Source: Castellaniella sp041677825 (GTDB taxonomy: Bacteria; Pseudomonadota; Gammaproteobacteria; Burkholderiales; Burkholderiaceae_B). Taken from it: 64,000 nt of DNA. The notes under the pieces were generated by a model that searched no databases, was not told where the DNA came from, and saw nothing but the letters and a program-made list of their open reading frames with translations. The translations under genes were made by a program, and so were the position numbers. The first letter of the stretch is position 1; the number at the start of each line of letters is the position of its first letter. The DNA lies in the NCBI RefSeq assembly GCF_041677825.1, contig NZ_JBAYPG010000009.1, positions 18,849-82,848 on the forward strand. The letters are read 5' to 3'. Of the stretch, positions 18,001 through 26,361 are shown piece after piece.

Positions 18001-18810
18001 ATGAGCGAAATCATCGAACCCATCCTGGACGTGGAAAATATCGAGGTCATCTACGATCGCATCGCGCTGGCCATCAAGGGGGTATCGCTCCAGGTCCCGA
18101 ACGGCGGCATGGTCGCTTTGCTGGGTGCCAACGGGGCGGGCAAGAGCACTGCGCTGAAAGCCATCAGCGGGCTGCTCAAGCCCGAACGGGGTGAAGTCAC
18201 GCGCGGTACCCTGCAGTTCGATGGCCAGGACATCTCGACGCTGTCACCGCAGCAGAGGGTCCGCCTGGGCATCGTGCAGGTGCTTGAAGGCCGGCGCGTC
18301 TTCGAGCACCTGAGCGCGGACGAGAACCTGATTGCCGCCTCTGCCGTCGCCCGGACCAGCCGCAGCGATACCGCCCGCAACCGCGATATGGTCTATGGCT
18401 ATTTTCCCCGCCTGCACCAGAGGCGCACGGCGCTGGCGGGGCTGCTGTCGGGAGGCGAGCAGCAGATGCTGGCGATCGGGCGCGCACTGATGACCAATCC
18501 CAGGCTGTTGATGCTCGATGAGCCCAGCCTGGGGCTCGCGCCCCTGCTGGTTGCCGAAATCTTCGGCATCGTGCAGGACATCAACGCCCGGGAGGGGCTT
18601 TCGGTGCTGCTGGTCGAGCAGAACGCGATTGCGGCGCTCGAGGTCGTGTCGCACGGCTACCTGATCGAGAACGGCCGTATCGTCATGCACGACAGTGCAC
18701 AGGCCATGAAAAACAATCCTGATATTCAGGAATTCTATCTTGGAGGATCGGACAACAAGGATTTCGGGGCAATCAAGCATTATCGCCGGCGCAAGCGCTG
18801 GCTCAATTGA
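18001..18810 (+). CDS. ABC transporter ATP-binding protein, LivF type
   Basis: A 269-residue ABC ATPase. Walker A is GANGAGKST, the signature is LLSGGEQQMLAIGRAL, and Walker B is LLMLDEPSLG, followed by the LivF-type end EQNAIAALEVV. The chosen ATG at 18001 is 7 bp after the livM stop; an in-frame ATG inside livM is less likely. A C-terminal basic tail (YRRRKRW) is slightly longer than usual for LivF. Confidence 0.9.
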   Translation: MSEIIEPILDVENIEVIYDRIALAIKGVSLQVPNGGMVALLGANGAGKSTALKAISGLLKPERGEVTRGTLQFDGQDISTLSPQQRVRLGIVQVLEGRRVFEHLSADENLIAASAVARTSRSDTARNRDMVYGYFPRLHQRRTALAGLLSGGEQQMLAIGRALMTNPRLLMLDEPSLGLAPLLVAEIFGIVQDINAREGLSVLLVEQNAIAALEVVSHGYLIENGRIVMHDSAQAMKNNPDIQEFYLGGSDNKDFGAIKHYRRRKRWLN

Positions 18811-18852
18811 AGAACATTGGCGACATATATCTTGTCATACAGGAGACATGGA

Positions 18853-20106
18853 ATGAAAATGACCAGAGTACACACGATGATTGCAGCGTCCGTTCTGGCG
18901 TGTGTGTCCGGCGGCGTTCAGGCGCAGACGGGCGACACGATCAAATTCGGCCTCTGCTATGATCTCAGCAAGGCCTATACCTTTGCCGTGCCGCAAATGG
19001 CCCAGGCAGCGAAAGACTACGCCACGCTGCTGAACCAGGAAGGGGGCATCGAGGGCAAGAAGATCGAGATCATCGTACAGGACACCGGCAACGAGCCCCA
19101 GCGTGGCATCGAGTGCTATGAAAAGCTCAAGCGCGACGGCGTGATGATATTCGACTACATGTCCACGCCCGTGTCGCGGGCGGTGCTGCCCAGGCACATG
19201 GAAGACGGCAACATCATGCTGCAATCATTCGTGGGCCGTGGCGATGCGGTCAACGGCGAGGTATTCAAGTGGATATTTCCGGTGGGTCCCACATACTGGG
19301 GCCAGGTGGCCAATGATATCCAGTACATCAAGACCCTCAAGGATGGCGACCTGAAAGGGGTCAAGATTGCGTTCATCTATCCGGATTACGCCTTTGGCCA
19401 GGAGCCCATTCCGGTTCTGAAGACGCTGGCCGAAAAAGAGGGTTTCGACCTGCAATTGTTCCCGAATCCCTTGCCCGGGCGCGATCAGGCTTCGGTCTGG
19501 ACGCAGATCCGGCGTTTCAACCCGGATTACGTGATTTCCTGGAACCTGTCGGCCATGCACGTCGTGGCGGCCCGTGAAATGAAGCGCAACGGGATTCCGA
19601 TGGACAAGCTGATCACGGTCAACTGGCTCAATGAGGTCGATATCAACAATATCGGCGCTGAAGAAGCCAAGGGCCTGCGCCGCGGCACCAACGTCGTGGG
19701 CGGTCGGGATCACCCGATGATGCAGCGCATCCAGAAAGAGGTCTACGATGCGGGCAAGGGCAATGGCGATCCGAAGACGCTGGATGACATCTACTACAAC
19801 AATGGCTTGTCGACCTATGCCGTGGCCTTCGAAGGTGTACGCCAGGCCATTCTCAACGAAGGCTGGCCGCTGACGCCCGAGAAGATCAAGCTCGGATTGG
19901 AAAGCCTGAAGGATTTCGATGCGAACGGCTTCATTGCACCGGTGACCGTGACCGCCAAGGATCACGGCGGTGGCGGCAAGACGCGCGTCGATATGTGGGA
20001 TGGCAGCAAGTGGGTGCCGCAGTCCGACTGGTTTGCGGCCTATACCGACGTGGTCGATGAACTGGTTCAGGAGCAGTCGGCCGAATTTGCCAGATCCGGC
20101 AAGTAA
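18853..20106 (+). CDS. ABC transporter substrate-binding protein (second, HAAT type)
   Basis: A 417-residue periplasmic binding protein with a Sec signal peptide ending near VSGGVQAQ. The ATG at 18853 follows AGGAGA. The mature part starts with DTIKFGLCYDLSKAY and continues as a Peripla_BP_6 fold, but it is clearly different from the binding protein at 10935. It belongs to the subgroup commonly found with acyl-CoA genes and aromatic or alicyclic acid uptake. A stable hairpin follows the stop, which may separate its expression level from the genes downstream. Confidence 0.88.
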   Translation: MKMTRVHTMIAASVLACVSGGVQAQTGDTIKFGLCYDLSKAYTFAVPQMAQAAKDYATLLNQEGGIEGKKIEIIVQDTGNEPQRGIECYEKLKRDGVMIFDYMSTPVSRAVLPRHMEDGNIMLQSFVGRGDAVNGEVFKWIFPVGPTYWGQVANDIQYIKTLKDGDLKGVKIAFIYPDYAFGQEPIPVLKTLAEKEGFDLQLFPNPLPGRDQASVWTQIRRFNPDYVISWNLSAMHVVAAREMKRNGIPMDKLITVNWLNEVDINNIGAEEAKGLRRGTNVVGGRDHPMMQRIQKEVYDAGKGNGDPKTLDDIYYNNGLSTYAVAFEGVRQAILNEGWPLTPEKIKLGLESLKDFDANGFIAPVTVTAKDHGGGGKTRVDMWDGSKWVPQSDWFAAYTDVVDELVQEQSAEFARSGK

Positions 20107-20114
20107 ACGTACGC

Positions 20115-20140
20115 GTGGCCGGGCAGGCCTGTCCGGCCAC
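20115..20140 (+). terminator. Intercistronic hairpin after the second binding-protein gene
   Basis: GTGGCCGG (20115-20122) pairs with CCGGCCAC (20133-20140), and the inner bases extend the stem almost to closure. No T-run follows, so it is more likely an mRNA-stabilising or partial-attenuation hairpin than a full terminator. Such hairpins commonly follow binding-protein genes, which need higher expression than their neighbours. Confidence 0.5.
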
Positions 20141-20176
20141 AGGGTTCAGGAATGCAGCAAGGTGGATGGAGGAACG

Positions 20177-21004
20177 ATGGCTTACGAGACGATTGCACTG
20201 GAAACGGATGCGCGGGGCATTGCAACGCTGACGCTCAACCGGCCCGAGGTGCACAACGCCATGAATGGCCTGATGTGGGAAGAGGGCCTGGAGGCCACCC
20301 AGCGTCTTGCGGCTGATGATGCGGTGCGGGCGGTCGTCCTGGCGGGTGCCGGGAAAAGCTTTTGTTCAGGCGCGGATCTCAAGTACCAGCTGGCACAGCG
20401 TGAAGCCGGCACGGCAGAGAAGGCGGCCGAGGCAGACAAGTTCGTGCGCTGGCTGCAGGCGCTCGACACCTTGCCCAAGCTGCTCATCGGCCGCATCCAG
20501 GGGCCGGCCTACGCCGGTGCGCTGGGGCTCATCTCGGTCTGTGACCTGGCCATAGGCGTCGATTCATTGGTCTTTGCCATTACCGAGGCCCGCCTGGGCC
20601 TGATGCCGGCCATGATTTCGCCGTACGTGATGCGGCGCCTGGGCGGGGCGGCGAAGGCCAGGCGCTACTTTCTCAATGGCCGGCGTTTCGATGCCCAGGA
20701 GGCCCTTTCGGTGGGGCTGCTCGATCGTGTGGTTGCCCCACAGGAACTGGACCGCGCCATCGAAGAGGAAATCGGCTTGCTGCTGCAGTGCGGGCCCCAG
20801 GCTGTGGGCAAGATCAAGCAGTTGATTGCGCACGTTGCCCATCTGGGCTTTGAACAGGCGCTGTCCTATACGCCAGGCCAGGTCATTGGCATGTGGGACT
20901 CCGCAGAAGCAGCAGAAGGCATGGCAAGCTTTCTCGAGAAACGCAAGCCGGCCTGGGTTGCGGCGGTGCGGCACGAAAACGGAGGGTCCGAAGATGGCCA
21001 ATGA
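20177..21004 (+). CDS. Enoyl-CoA hydratase, methylglutaconyl-CoA hydratase-like (LiuC/AtuE type)
   Basis: A 275-residue crotonase. The oxyanion-hole motif is GAGKSFCSGADL, and the segment TEARLGLMPAMISPYVMRR is close to the E-x-R-x-G-L-x-P-A-x-I-S-P-[YF]-V pattern of bacterial methylglutaconyl-CoA hydratases. The other glutamate of typical hydratases is absent (AGALGLISVCD), as is common in that subgroup. The ATG at 20177 follows GGAGGAA. It would hydrate the carboxylated enoyl-CoA made by the carboxylase encoded leftward, giving the substrate of the HMGL-like lyase. Its 3' end overlaps the next gene by 11 bp. Confidence 0.8.
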   Translation: MAYETIALETDARGIATLTLNRPEVHNAMNGLMWEEGLEATQRLAADDAVRAVVLAGAGKSFCSGADLKYQLAQREAGTAEKAAEADKFVRWLQALDTLPKLLIGRIQGPAYAGALGLISVCDLAIGVDSLVFAITEARLGLMPAMISPYVMRRLGGAAKARRYFLNGRRFDAQEALSVGLLDRVVAPQELDRAIEEEIGLLLQCGPQAVGKIKQLIAHVAHLGFEQALSYTPGQVIGMWDSAEAAEGMASFLEKRKPAWVAAVRHENGGSEDGQ

Positions 21005-23018
21005 AGGTGATCTGTTGTGGACACCCGACCCCGGTTGGGCCGAGGGCACGCGAATGGCCGATTACATGCGCTGGCTGGCCGCCGAGCGCGGGCTCGAATT
21101 CAACGACTATGAGTCGCTGCGTCGCTGGTCGGTCGAGGACCTGAACGGGTTCTGGCAATCCCTCTGGGACTATTTCTCCATCGCGTCGGATTCAGTGCCC
21201 GAGCAGGTGCTGGATACCCTGGCCATGCCCGGGGGGCGCTGGTTCGAAGGCTCGCGCGTCAACTATGCCGAACACATACTGCGCTCCGCCAGGCATGCGC
21301 CGCCCGGAAAGGTCGCGATTCACTACGCTTCCGAGCAGTCGGGCCTGGCGACGCTGACCTGGCAGGAACTCGAGCGGCAGGTGATGGTTCTGGCCACGCG
21401 GCTGCGCGCCATGGGCTTGCAGCCGGGTGATCGGGTCGTCGCCTATCTGCCGAACATTCCCGAAACCGTGGTGGCGGCGCTCGCCTGTATGGCGGTGGGC
21501 GCAGTGTGGTCCACCGCCTCTCCGGAATTCGGGGTGGAAACCGTAGTGGATCGCTTCGGGCAGATCGAGCCCAAACTGTTTTTCACCTGCGATGGCTACC
21601 AGTTCAATGGCAAGGCCTGGTCGCGTGAAAGCCACGTCCGGGATATCGTGCACCGGCTGCCGACACTTGGGCACGTCGTGTGCATCCCGGTCCTGGATCC
21701 GGCGCGCAAGGATGCCATCGTACCGGCGGGCATCCTTTGGAATTCGCTCTTCGATGGCCCCCCTGTTGTGCGCGATCGGTTCGAATACGCGCGGGTGCCG
21801 TCCGACCATCCGCTCTGGGTCCTGTTTTCGTCGGGGACCACGGGCCTGCCCAAGGCCATCGTGCACAACCATGTGGGGATGGTGCTCGAGCATTACAAGC
21901 TGATCTGCCTGCACATGAATCTGGGCCCTGACTCGGTGATGTTCTTTTACTCGTCCACGGGGTGGATGGTGTGGAATCTCACGGTGGCGGCGCTGTTGGG
22001 TGGCGGGGCGATCGTGCTTTATGACGGCAGCCCGACCTTTCCGGACGCCGATCGCATCTGGCAACTCGCGCAGGACGCGGGCGTCACCTATCTGGGATCC
22101 AGTGCAGCCTATATGCAGCTGATGCGCAAGACCGGGGTGGTGCCCAAGGATCGCTTCAACCTGAAGATCGAGGCGACGATCATTGCCGGCTCACCGGTGG
22201 GGCCCGAAATCTACGCCTGGTTCTATGACAATGTGGCACCGGATTGCTGGTTCAGTTCGCAATCGGGGGGCACTGAAACCTGCAGCTGCCTAGTGACATC
22301 GGTCCCGCTGCTGCCCGTGCATGCCGGCGAGATACAGGCCCGGGCATTGGGCATCGATCTGCAGGCCTGGGACGACGATGGCCACGAGGTGGTCGACGAG
22401 GTGGGTGAGCTGGTCATCAGGAAACCGTTCCCATCCATGCCATTGTGCTTCTGGAATGATGCCGATGGCCAGCGCTACCACGAGGCCTACTTCGATGTGT
22501 ATCCCGGCGTGTGGCGGCACGGGGATTTCATCAAGATCAACGATCGCGGCGGCTGCTGCATCTATGGCCGCTCGGATTCCACCCTGAACCGCCATGGGGT
22601 CCGTATCGGCACGGCAGAGATCTATCAGATCGTGGAGAAAATGCCCGAAATCGCCGACAGCCTCGTCGTCTGTTGCGCGCTGCCCGGCGGGCGCTTCATC
22701 ATGCCGCTGTTTGTCGTGCCCAAGCCGGACGTGGTGCTCGATGAGGGCCTGAAGCAGCGCATCAGGGCCAAGCTGCGCGACGAAGGCAGCCCGCGGCACG
22801 TGCCCGACGAGATTCATTCGATACCGGCGGTGCCGTATACGCTCACCGGCAAGAAAATGGAGGTGCCCGTACGCAAGCTGCTCACGGGGGCGGCCCCCGA
22901 AACAGTGGTGAACCTCGATGCCATGAGCAATCCAGGGGCAATCGACTATTTTGTCCGTTTCACGTTCGGTGATTCTCTGGCGCCTGCCGGCAACACGAGT
23001 CAGGGAGCCGGCGCATGA
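20994..23018 (+). CDS. Acetoacetyl-CoA synthetase (acetoacetate-CoA ligase)
   Basis: A 674-residue ANL enzyme with the N-terminal ACAS_N-type region typical of acetoacetyl-CoA synthetases (DLNGFWQSLWDYF). The P-loop is FSSGTTGLPKAIVH, with SGGTETCSC in the core and a C-terminal TLTGKKMEVPVR lysine segment that closely fits acetoacetate-CoA ligase. It converts acetoacetate, ATP and CoA to acetoacetyl-CoA. In this cluster it would recapture acetoacetate released by the HMGL-like lyase. The ATG at 20994 lies inside the hydratase gene after GGAGGG. Confidence 0.87.
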   Translation: MANEGDLLWTPDPGWAEGTRMADYMRWLAAERGLEFNDYESLRRWSVEDLNGFWQSLWDYFSIASDSVPEQVLDTLAMPGGRWFEGSRVNYAEHILRSARHAPPGKVAIHYASEQSGLATLTWQELERQVMVLATRLRAMGLQPGDRVVAYLPNIPETVVAALACMAVGAVWSTASPEFGVETVVDRFGQIEPKLFFTCDGYQFNGKAWSRESHVRDIVHRLPTLGHVVCIPVLDPARKDAIVPAGILWNSLFDGPPVVRDRFEYARVPSDHPLWVLFSSGTTGLPKAIVHNHVGMVLEHYKLICLHMNLGPDSVMFFYSSTGWMVWNLTVAALLGGGAIVLYDGSPTFPDADRIWQLAQDAGVTYLGSSAAYMQLMRKTGVVPKDRFNLKIEATIIAGSPVGPEIYAWFYDNVAPDCWFSSQSGGTETCSCLVTSVPLLPVHAGEIQARALGIDLQAWDDDGHEVVDEVGELVIRKPFPSMPLCFWNDADGQRYHEAYFDVYPGVWRHGDFIKINDRGGCCIYGRSDSTLNRHGVRIGTAEIYQIVEKMPEIADSLVVCCALPGGRFIMPLFVVPKPDVVLDEGLKQRIRAKLRDEGSPRHVPDEIHSIPAVPYTLTGKKMEVPVRKLLTGAAPETVVNLDAMSNPGAIDYFVRFTFGDSLAPAGNTSQGAGA

Positions 23019-24268
23019 CTTCATTTTTCGATGCGCACGAGACCGAAACGCCAGAAGAGCGCGAAAAGCGCTTGTTCAAGGCGCTTCGTGAGCTGATCGG
23101 CCACGCGAAGGCAGCCAGCCCGCGTTGGGCTGGCGTGCTCGAGGGCATAGACCCTGCAGATGTGACGGACCGCGCGGCCCTGGCGCGCCTGCCGGTGGTC
23201 CGCAAAGCGCAGTTGCTGCAATGGCAGCAAGAGGCCCGCGGGCAGGGGGGCGATGCATTTGGCGGTTTTGCGACGGCACATTATGGTCCGGTGCTGGCGC
23301 GCGTGTTCGCCAGCCCCGGGCCCATCTACGAACCCCAGGGGCGCAGTGCGGATTATTGGCGCATGGCCCGGGCGCTGTTCGCCGCAGGCTTTCGGGCCGG
23401 CGATCTCGTGCACAATGCCCTCAACTACCATATGACACCGGGTGCATTCATCATGGAGGGCGGTGCGGCCGAATTGGGTTGCACGGTCTTCCCGGCCGGT
23501 GTGGGGCAAACCGAACTGCAGCTGCAGGCCATCGCCGATCTGCGGCCCAGTGGCTATATCGGTACGCCCAGCCACTTGCGCCTGCTGGTCGAACAGGCCA
23601 TCGCAGGCCGGGCGGATATCGCCAGCCTGACCAAGGCCATGGTCGGCGGCGAAGCCTTTCCGGCGAGTCTGCGCGAATGGCTGGCTGCGCATGGCGTCGA
23701 TGCATACCAGTGCTACGCAACAGCCGAATCGGGTCTGATCGCCTACGAAACCCGCTCGCGTGAGGGGATGGTCGTTGATGAGCAGGTCATTCTGGAGATC
23801 GTGCATCCGGATACGCTGCAGCCCGTGCCCGATGGCGAGATCGGTGAGGTGGTGGTGAGCGTCCTGAATCCGGTGTATCCGCTGATCCGTTTCGGCACGG
23901 GCGACCTGTCGGCGATCCTGCCGGGCCGCTGTCCGACCGGGCGCACCAATGTGCGCATTCGGGGGTGGCTGGGGCGTGCGGATCAGGCCACCAAAGTGCG
24001 TGGGCTGTTCATCCGGCCAGAGCAGGTTCGCGAGGCCCTGGCACGGTTTCCCGAGATCGAGCGGGCCACGCTGGTGATCACGGGTGAAATCGGCAAGGAC
24101 CACATGGTGCTCAAGGTGCAGGTCCGCAATCCGGCTGAAGGCCTGCAGGGCCAGCTGGCCAGCGCGATGCGCGAATTTACCCGGTTGCGTTGCGAAGTGG
24201 AGATTGCAGGCGACGAAGAATGGCCAGCCGATGTCGCCCTGATCGACGACCGGCGCACGGTACACTGA
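23015..24268 (+). CDS. Phenylacetate-CoA ligase-like AMP-dependent enzyme
   Basis: A 417-residue protein of the PaaK-like branch of the ANL superfamily. It has the early RLPVVRKAQLL segment, the central CYATAESGLIAYETR motif corresponding to the adenylate-binding region, and a C-terminal AMP-binding domain (residues about 320-410). It probably forms an acyl- or aryl-CoA. The start overlaps the acetoacetyl-CoA synthetase stop (ATGA), so it belongs to the same operon. The operon therefore encodes three different CoA ligases, with a fourth in the leftward operon, hinting at a family of related acids as substrates. Confidence 0.8.
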   Translation: MTSFFDAHETETPEEREKRLFKALRELIGHAKAASPRWAGVLEGIDPADVTDRAALARLPVVRKAQLLQWQQEARGQGGDAFGGFATAHYGPVLARVFASPGPIYEPQGRSADYWRMARALFAAGFRAGDLVHNALNYHMTPGAFIMEGGAAELGCTVFPAGVGQTELQLQAIADLRPSGYIGTPSHLRLLVEQAIAGRADIASLTKAMVGGEAFPASLREWLAAHGVDAYQCYATAESGLIAYETRSREGMVVDEQVILEIVHPDTLQPVPDGEIGEVVVSVLNPVYPLIRFGTGDLSAILPGRCPTGRTNVRIRGWLGRADQATKVRGLFIRPEQVREALARFPEIERATLVITGEIGKDHMVLKVQVRNPAEGLQGQLASAMREFTRLRCEVEIAGDEEWPADVALIDDRRTVH

Positions 24269-24304
24269 GGCAAGGCAGGCTGTTCTGTTCCAGGGTGGTG
24301 GTCC

Positions 24305-25147
24305 ATGCGTCGCATGCGGTTTTCAAGGTTCTGGCCGTTTCTTGCCATGCTGTGCGCGTGGCTGCTGGCACTGGGTACGGCATCGGCCGCGGATGCCGAT
24401 ATCGTCTTTCCCCGGCAGGTGCAGCAGGGGGCGATGGTGGTCGGCAAGGTCCCTTCTGGCAGCCAGGTGATGTATGGCGATCGGCCACTCGACGTCACCG
24501 GCTACGGCACGGTCGTATTCGGCGTGGCACGCGATGCCAGCGGGCCCGCCCGGCTGACGGTGAGCGCGCCGGGTGCCGCACCCCGCACGGCGGAGATCGC
24601 CATCGTGCCACGCGACTGGCCCGTCGAGCGGGTCAATGGGGTGCCACCGAAAACCGTGTCTCCACCCCCCACGATTGCCGCCCGCATTCGGCGCGAACAG
24701 CAACGCGTGGCGGCGGCCAGGGCAACCAGCAGCCACGATACCGGTTTCGCCCAGGCATTCATCTGGCCGGTCCAGGGGCGGGTGTCGGGGCGGTTCGGCA
24801 ACCAGCGCATCTATAACGGCACGCCAGGTGCCGCCCATTCGGGCATGGACATCGCCGTGCCCACCGGCACGGCGGTGAAAGCCCCGGCAAGCGGCCGGGT
24901 CGTGTTTGCCGACCCGGATCTCTATCTGACGGGGGGCACGATCCTGATCGATCACGGCTACGGCATCGGGTCCAATTTCCTGCATCTGTCGAAACTGGCC
25001 GTGGCCGTTGGCGACACGGTGGTTCAGGGCCAGGTGATTGGTCGCGCCGGGGCCACCGGGCGGGCAACCGGCCCGCATCTGCACTGGGGCATGACCTGGT
25101 TCGATGTGCGCATCGATCCCTTGCTGGTGCTCGAGCGGACCCGCTGA
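24305..25147 (+). CDS. M23-family metallopeptidase (LytM domain), secreted
   Basis: A 280-residue protein with a signal peptide (about residues 1-29, ending TASAAD), an N-terminal beta-rich region, a proline-rich linker and a C-terminal M23/LytM domain. Zinc-site residues are visible: His178 and Asp182 in HSGMD, His227, and His258/His260 in HLHW. It should act in the periplasm on peptidoglycan cross-bridges or as a regulator of amidases. It follows the catabolic operon by 36 bp on the same strand but has no obvious metabolic link to it. It may use read-through transcription or its own weak promoter. Confidence 0.88.
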   Translation: MRRMRFSRFWPFLAMLCAWLLALGTASAADADIVFPRQVQQGAMVVGKVPSGSQVMYGDRPLDVTGYGTVVFGVARDASGPARLTVSAPGAAPRTAEIAIVPRDWPVERVNGVPPKTVSPPPTIAARIRREQQRVAAARATSSHDTGFAQAFIWPVQGRVSGRFGNQRIYNGTPGAAHSGMDIAVPTGTAVKAPASGRVVFADPDLYLTGGTILIDHGYGIGSNFLHLSKLAVAVGDTVVQGQVIGRAGATGRATGPHLHWGMTWFDVRIDPLLVLERTR

Positions 25148-25510
25148 GCACGGCATCGGGGCTGCGCCGGCGATCCGGGTCGGGAACAGGATCCGGGTGC
25201 AGGTCTGCTGTCCGTGAGCGGGTTATCACCGATAAGCATTTGGTGAAGCGCTGCTTAAGAAAAAGAAAATTGACGCAGGCAGCCGCTGATTTCTACGATA
25301 ATGAAAGATGGCCGGACACCGGCATGGGTCAGGGCTGACATTCGGCCACGCTCTTGTTCCCCGTCACGGGTGTGTCGGCCTGGTCATGGCGGTGGTCAAG
25401 GCCGTCAGGGGCTTTACTGAACAGGTCGATCCATTATGGATCGAATTCAAATCATGGTCTTTCCCGGGCTGTATGCACGGCCCGGTACGGATCCTCACAG
25501 GAGTACATGC
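25148..25510. promoter_or_regulatory. Intergenic regulatory region with promoter and 17-bp palindrome
   Basis: This 363-bp gap has no convincing gene. It holds a candidate promoter, TTGACG (25270-25275) and TACGAT (25294-25299) with an 18-bp spacer, in an A-rich stretch. A perfect 17-nt inverted repeat, CGATCCAT-T-ATGGATCG, occupies 25427-25443. A second, GC-rich hairpin (CCGGGC/GCCCGG, 25464-25485) lies just before the AGGAGT ribosome-binding site of the SDR gene. The arrangement suggests a repressible promoter for the SDR/alcohol dehydrogenase pair, with about 130 bp of leader. Confidence 0.5.
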
Positions 25511-26269
25511 ATGTCCGGAAATCAACTCAGCGGCAAGGTCGCCATTGTCACGGGCGCCGGTGGCGGTTTTGGCGAAGGCATTGCGCAGATGTTCGCCGAG
25601 GAAGGCGCTCAGGTCGTGGTGGCCGACATCAACCAGCAGGGTGCCGAGCGCGTGGCTTCGGCCATTGGTCCGCAGGCGCTGGCCGTCAAGGTCGACATCA
25701 CGTCTGCGGCCGAAGTGGCCGACATGGTCACGCGCACGATCGAAAAATTCGGTCGCATCGACATCATCGTCAACAATGCGGGTACGACGCACAAGAACCA
25801 GCCCATGCTGGATGTGGATGAAGAAACCTTCGACCGCGTCTTCAATGTCAACGTCAAGTCGATCTATCTGATCTCCAGGGCCATCGTGCCGGTCATGCGC
25901 AAGCAGGGCGGCGGCGTGATCCTCAATGTGGGCTCCACCGCCGGGATTCGGCCGCGCCCGGGGCTTACCTGGTACAACGCATCCAAGGGGGCGGTCAATC
26001 TGCTGTCGCGCTCGATGGCCATCGAGTTGGCGCCCGACCGGATCCGGGTCAATGCAATCTGCCCGGTCATGGGGGTCACAGGCCTGTTCGAGGCCTTCAT
26101 GGGGCTGCCCGACACCCCCGAGAACCGGGCCAAGTTCGTGTCCACCATTCCGCTGGGGCGTTTCAGCAAACCCTCTGATATCGCGGCGGTCGCCACTTTT
26201 CTGGCCAGCGACGCGGCCGAATTCATCACGGGTGTCGAATTCCCGGTCGATGGGGGGCGCACGATCTGA
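25511..26269 (+). CDS. SDR-family oxidoreductase (classical short-chain dehydrogenase)
   Basis: A 252-residue classical SDR. The cofactor motif is VTGAGGGFGEG near the N-terminus, NNAG in the middle, and the catalytic YNASKG at about residue 158, with the usual C-terminal SDAAEFITG and VDGG. An acidic residue (VADIN) at the end of the second strand suggests NAD rather than NADP. The ATG at 25511 follows AGGAGT. It is followed 93 bp later by a zinc alcohol dehydrogenase, so the pair may oxidise an alcohol to an aldehyde or ketone feeding the acid pathway. Confidence 0.87.
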   Translation: MSGNQLSGKVAIVTGAGGGFGEGIAQMFAEEGAQVVVADINQQGAERVASAIGPQALAVKVDITSAAEVADMVTRTIEKFGRIDIIVNNAGTTHKNQPMLDVDEETFDRVFNVNVKSIYLISRAIVPVMRKQGGGVILNVGSTAGIRPRPGLTWYNASKGAVNLLSRSMAIELAPDRIRVNAICPVMGVTGLFEAFMGLPDTPENRAKFVSTIPLGRFSKPSDIAAVATFLASDAAEFITGVEFPVDGGRTI

Positions 26270-26361
26270 TTCGTGTGCGGAAATGGGTGTCAGTGCCGGC
26301 TGGAGAAGCAAACCTCCGCCGGCCTGACCGCGCTATCAGTCTTACAGAACAGGAGTCAGGC

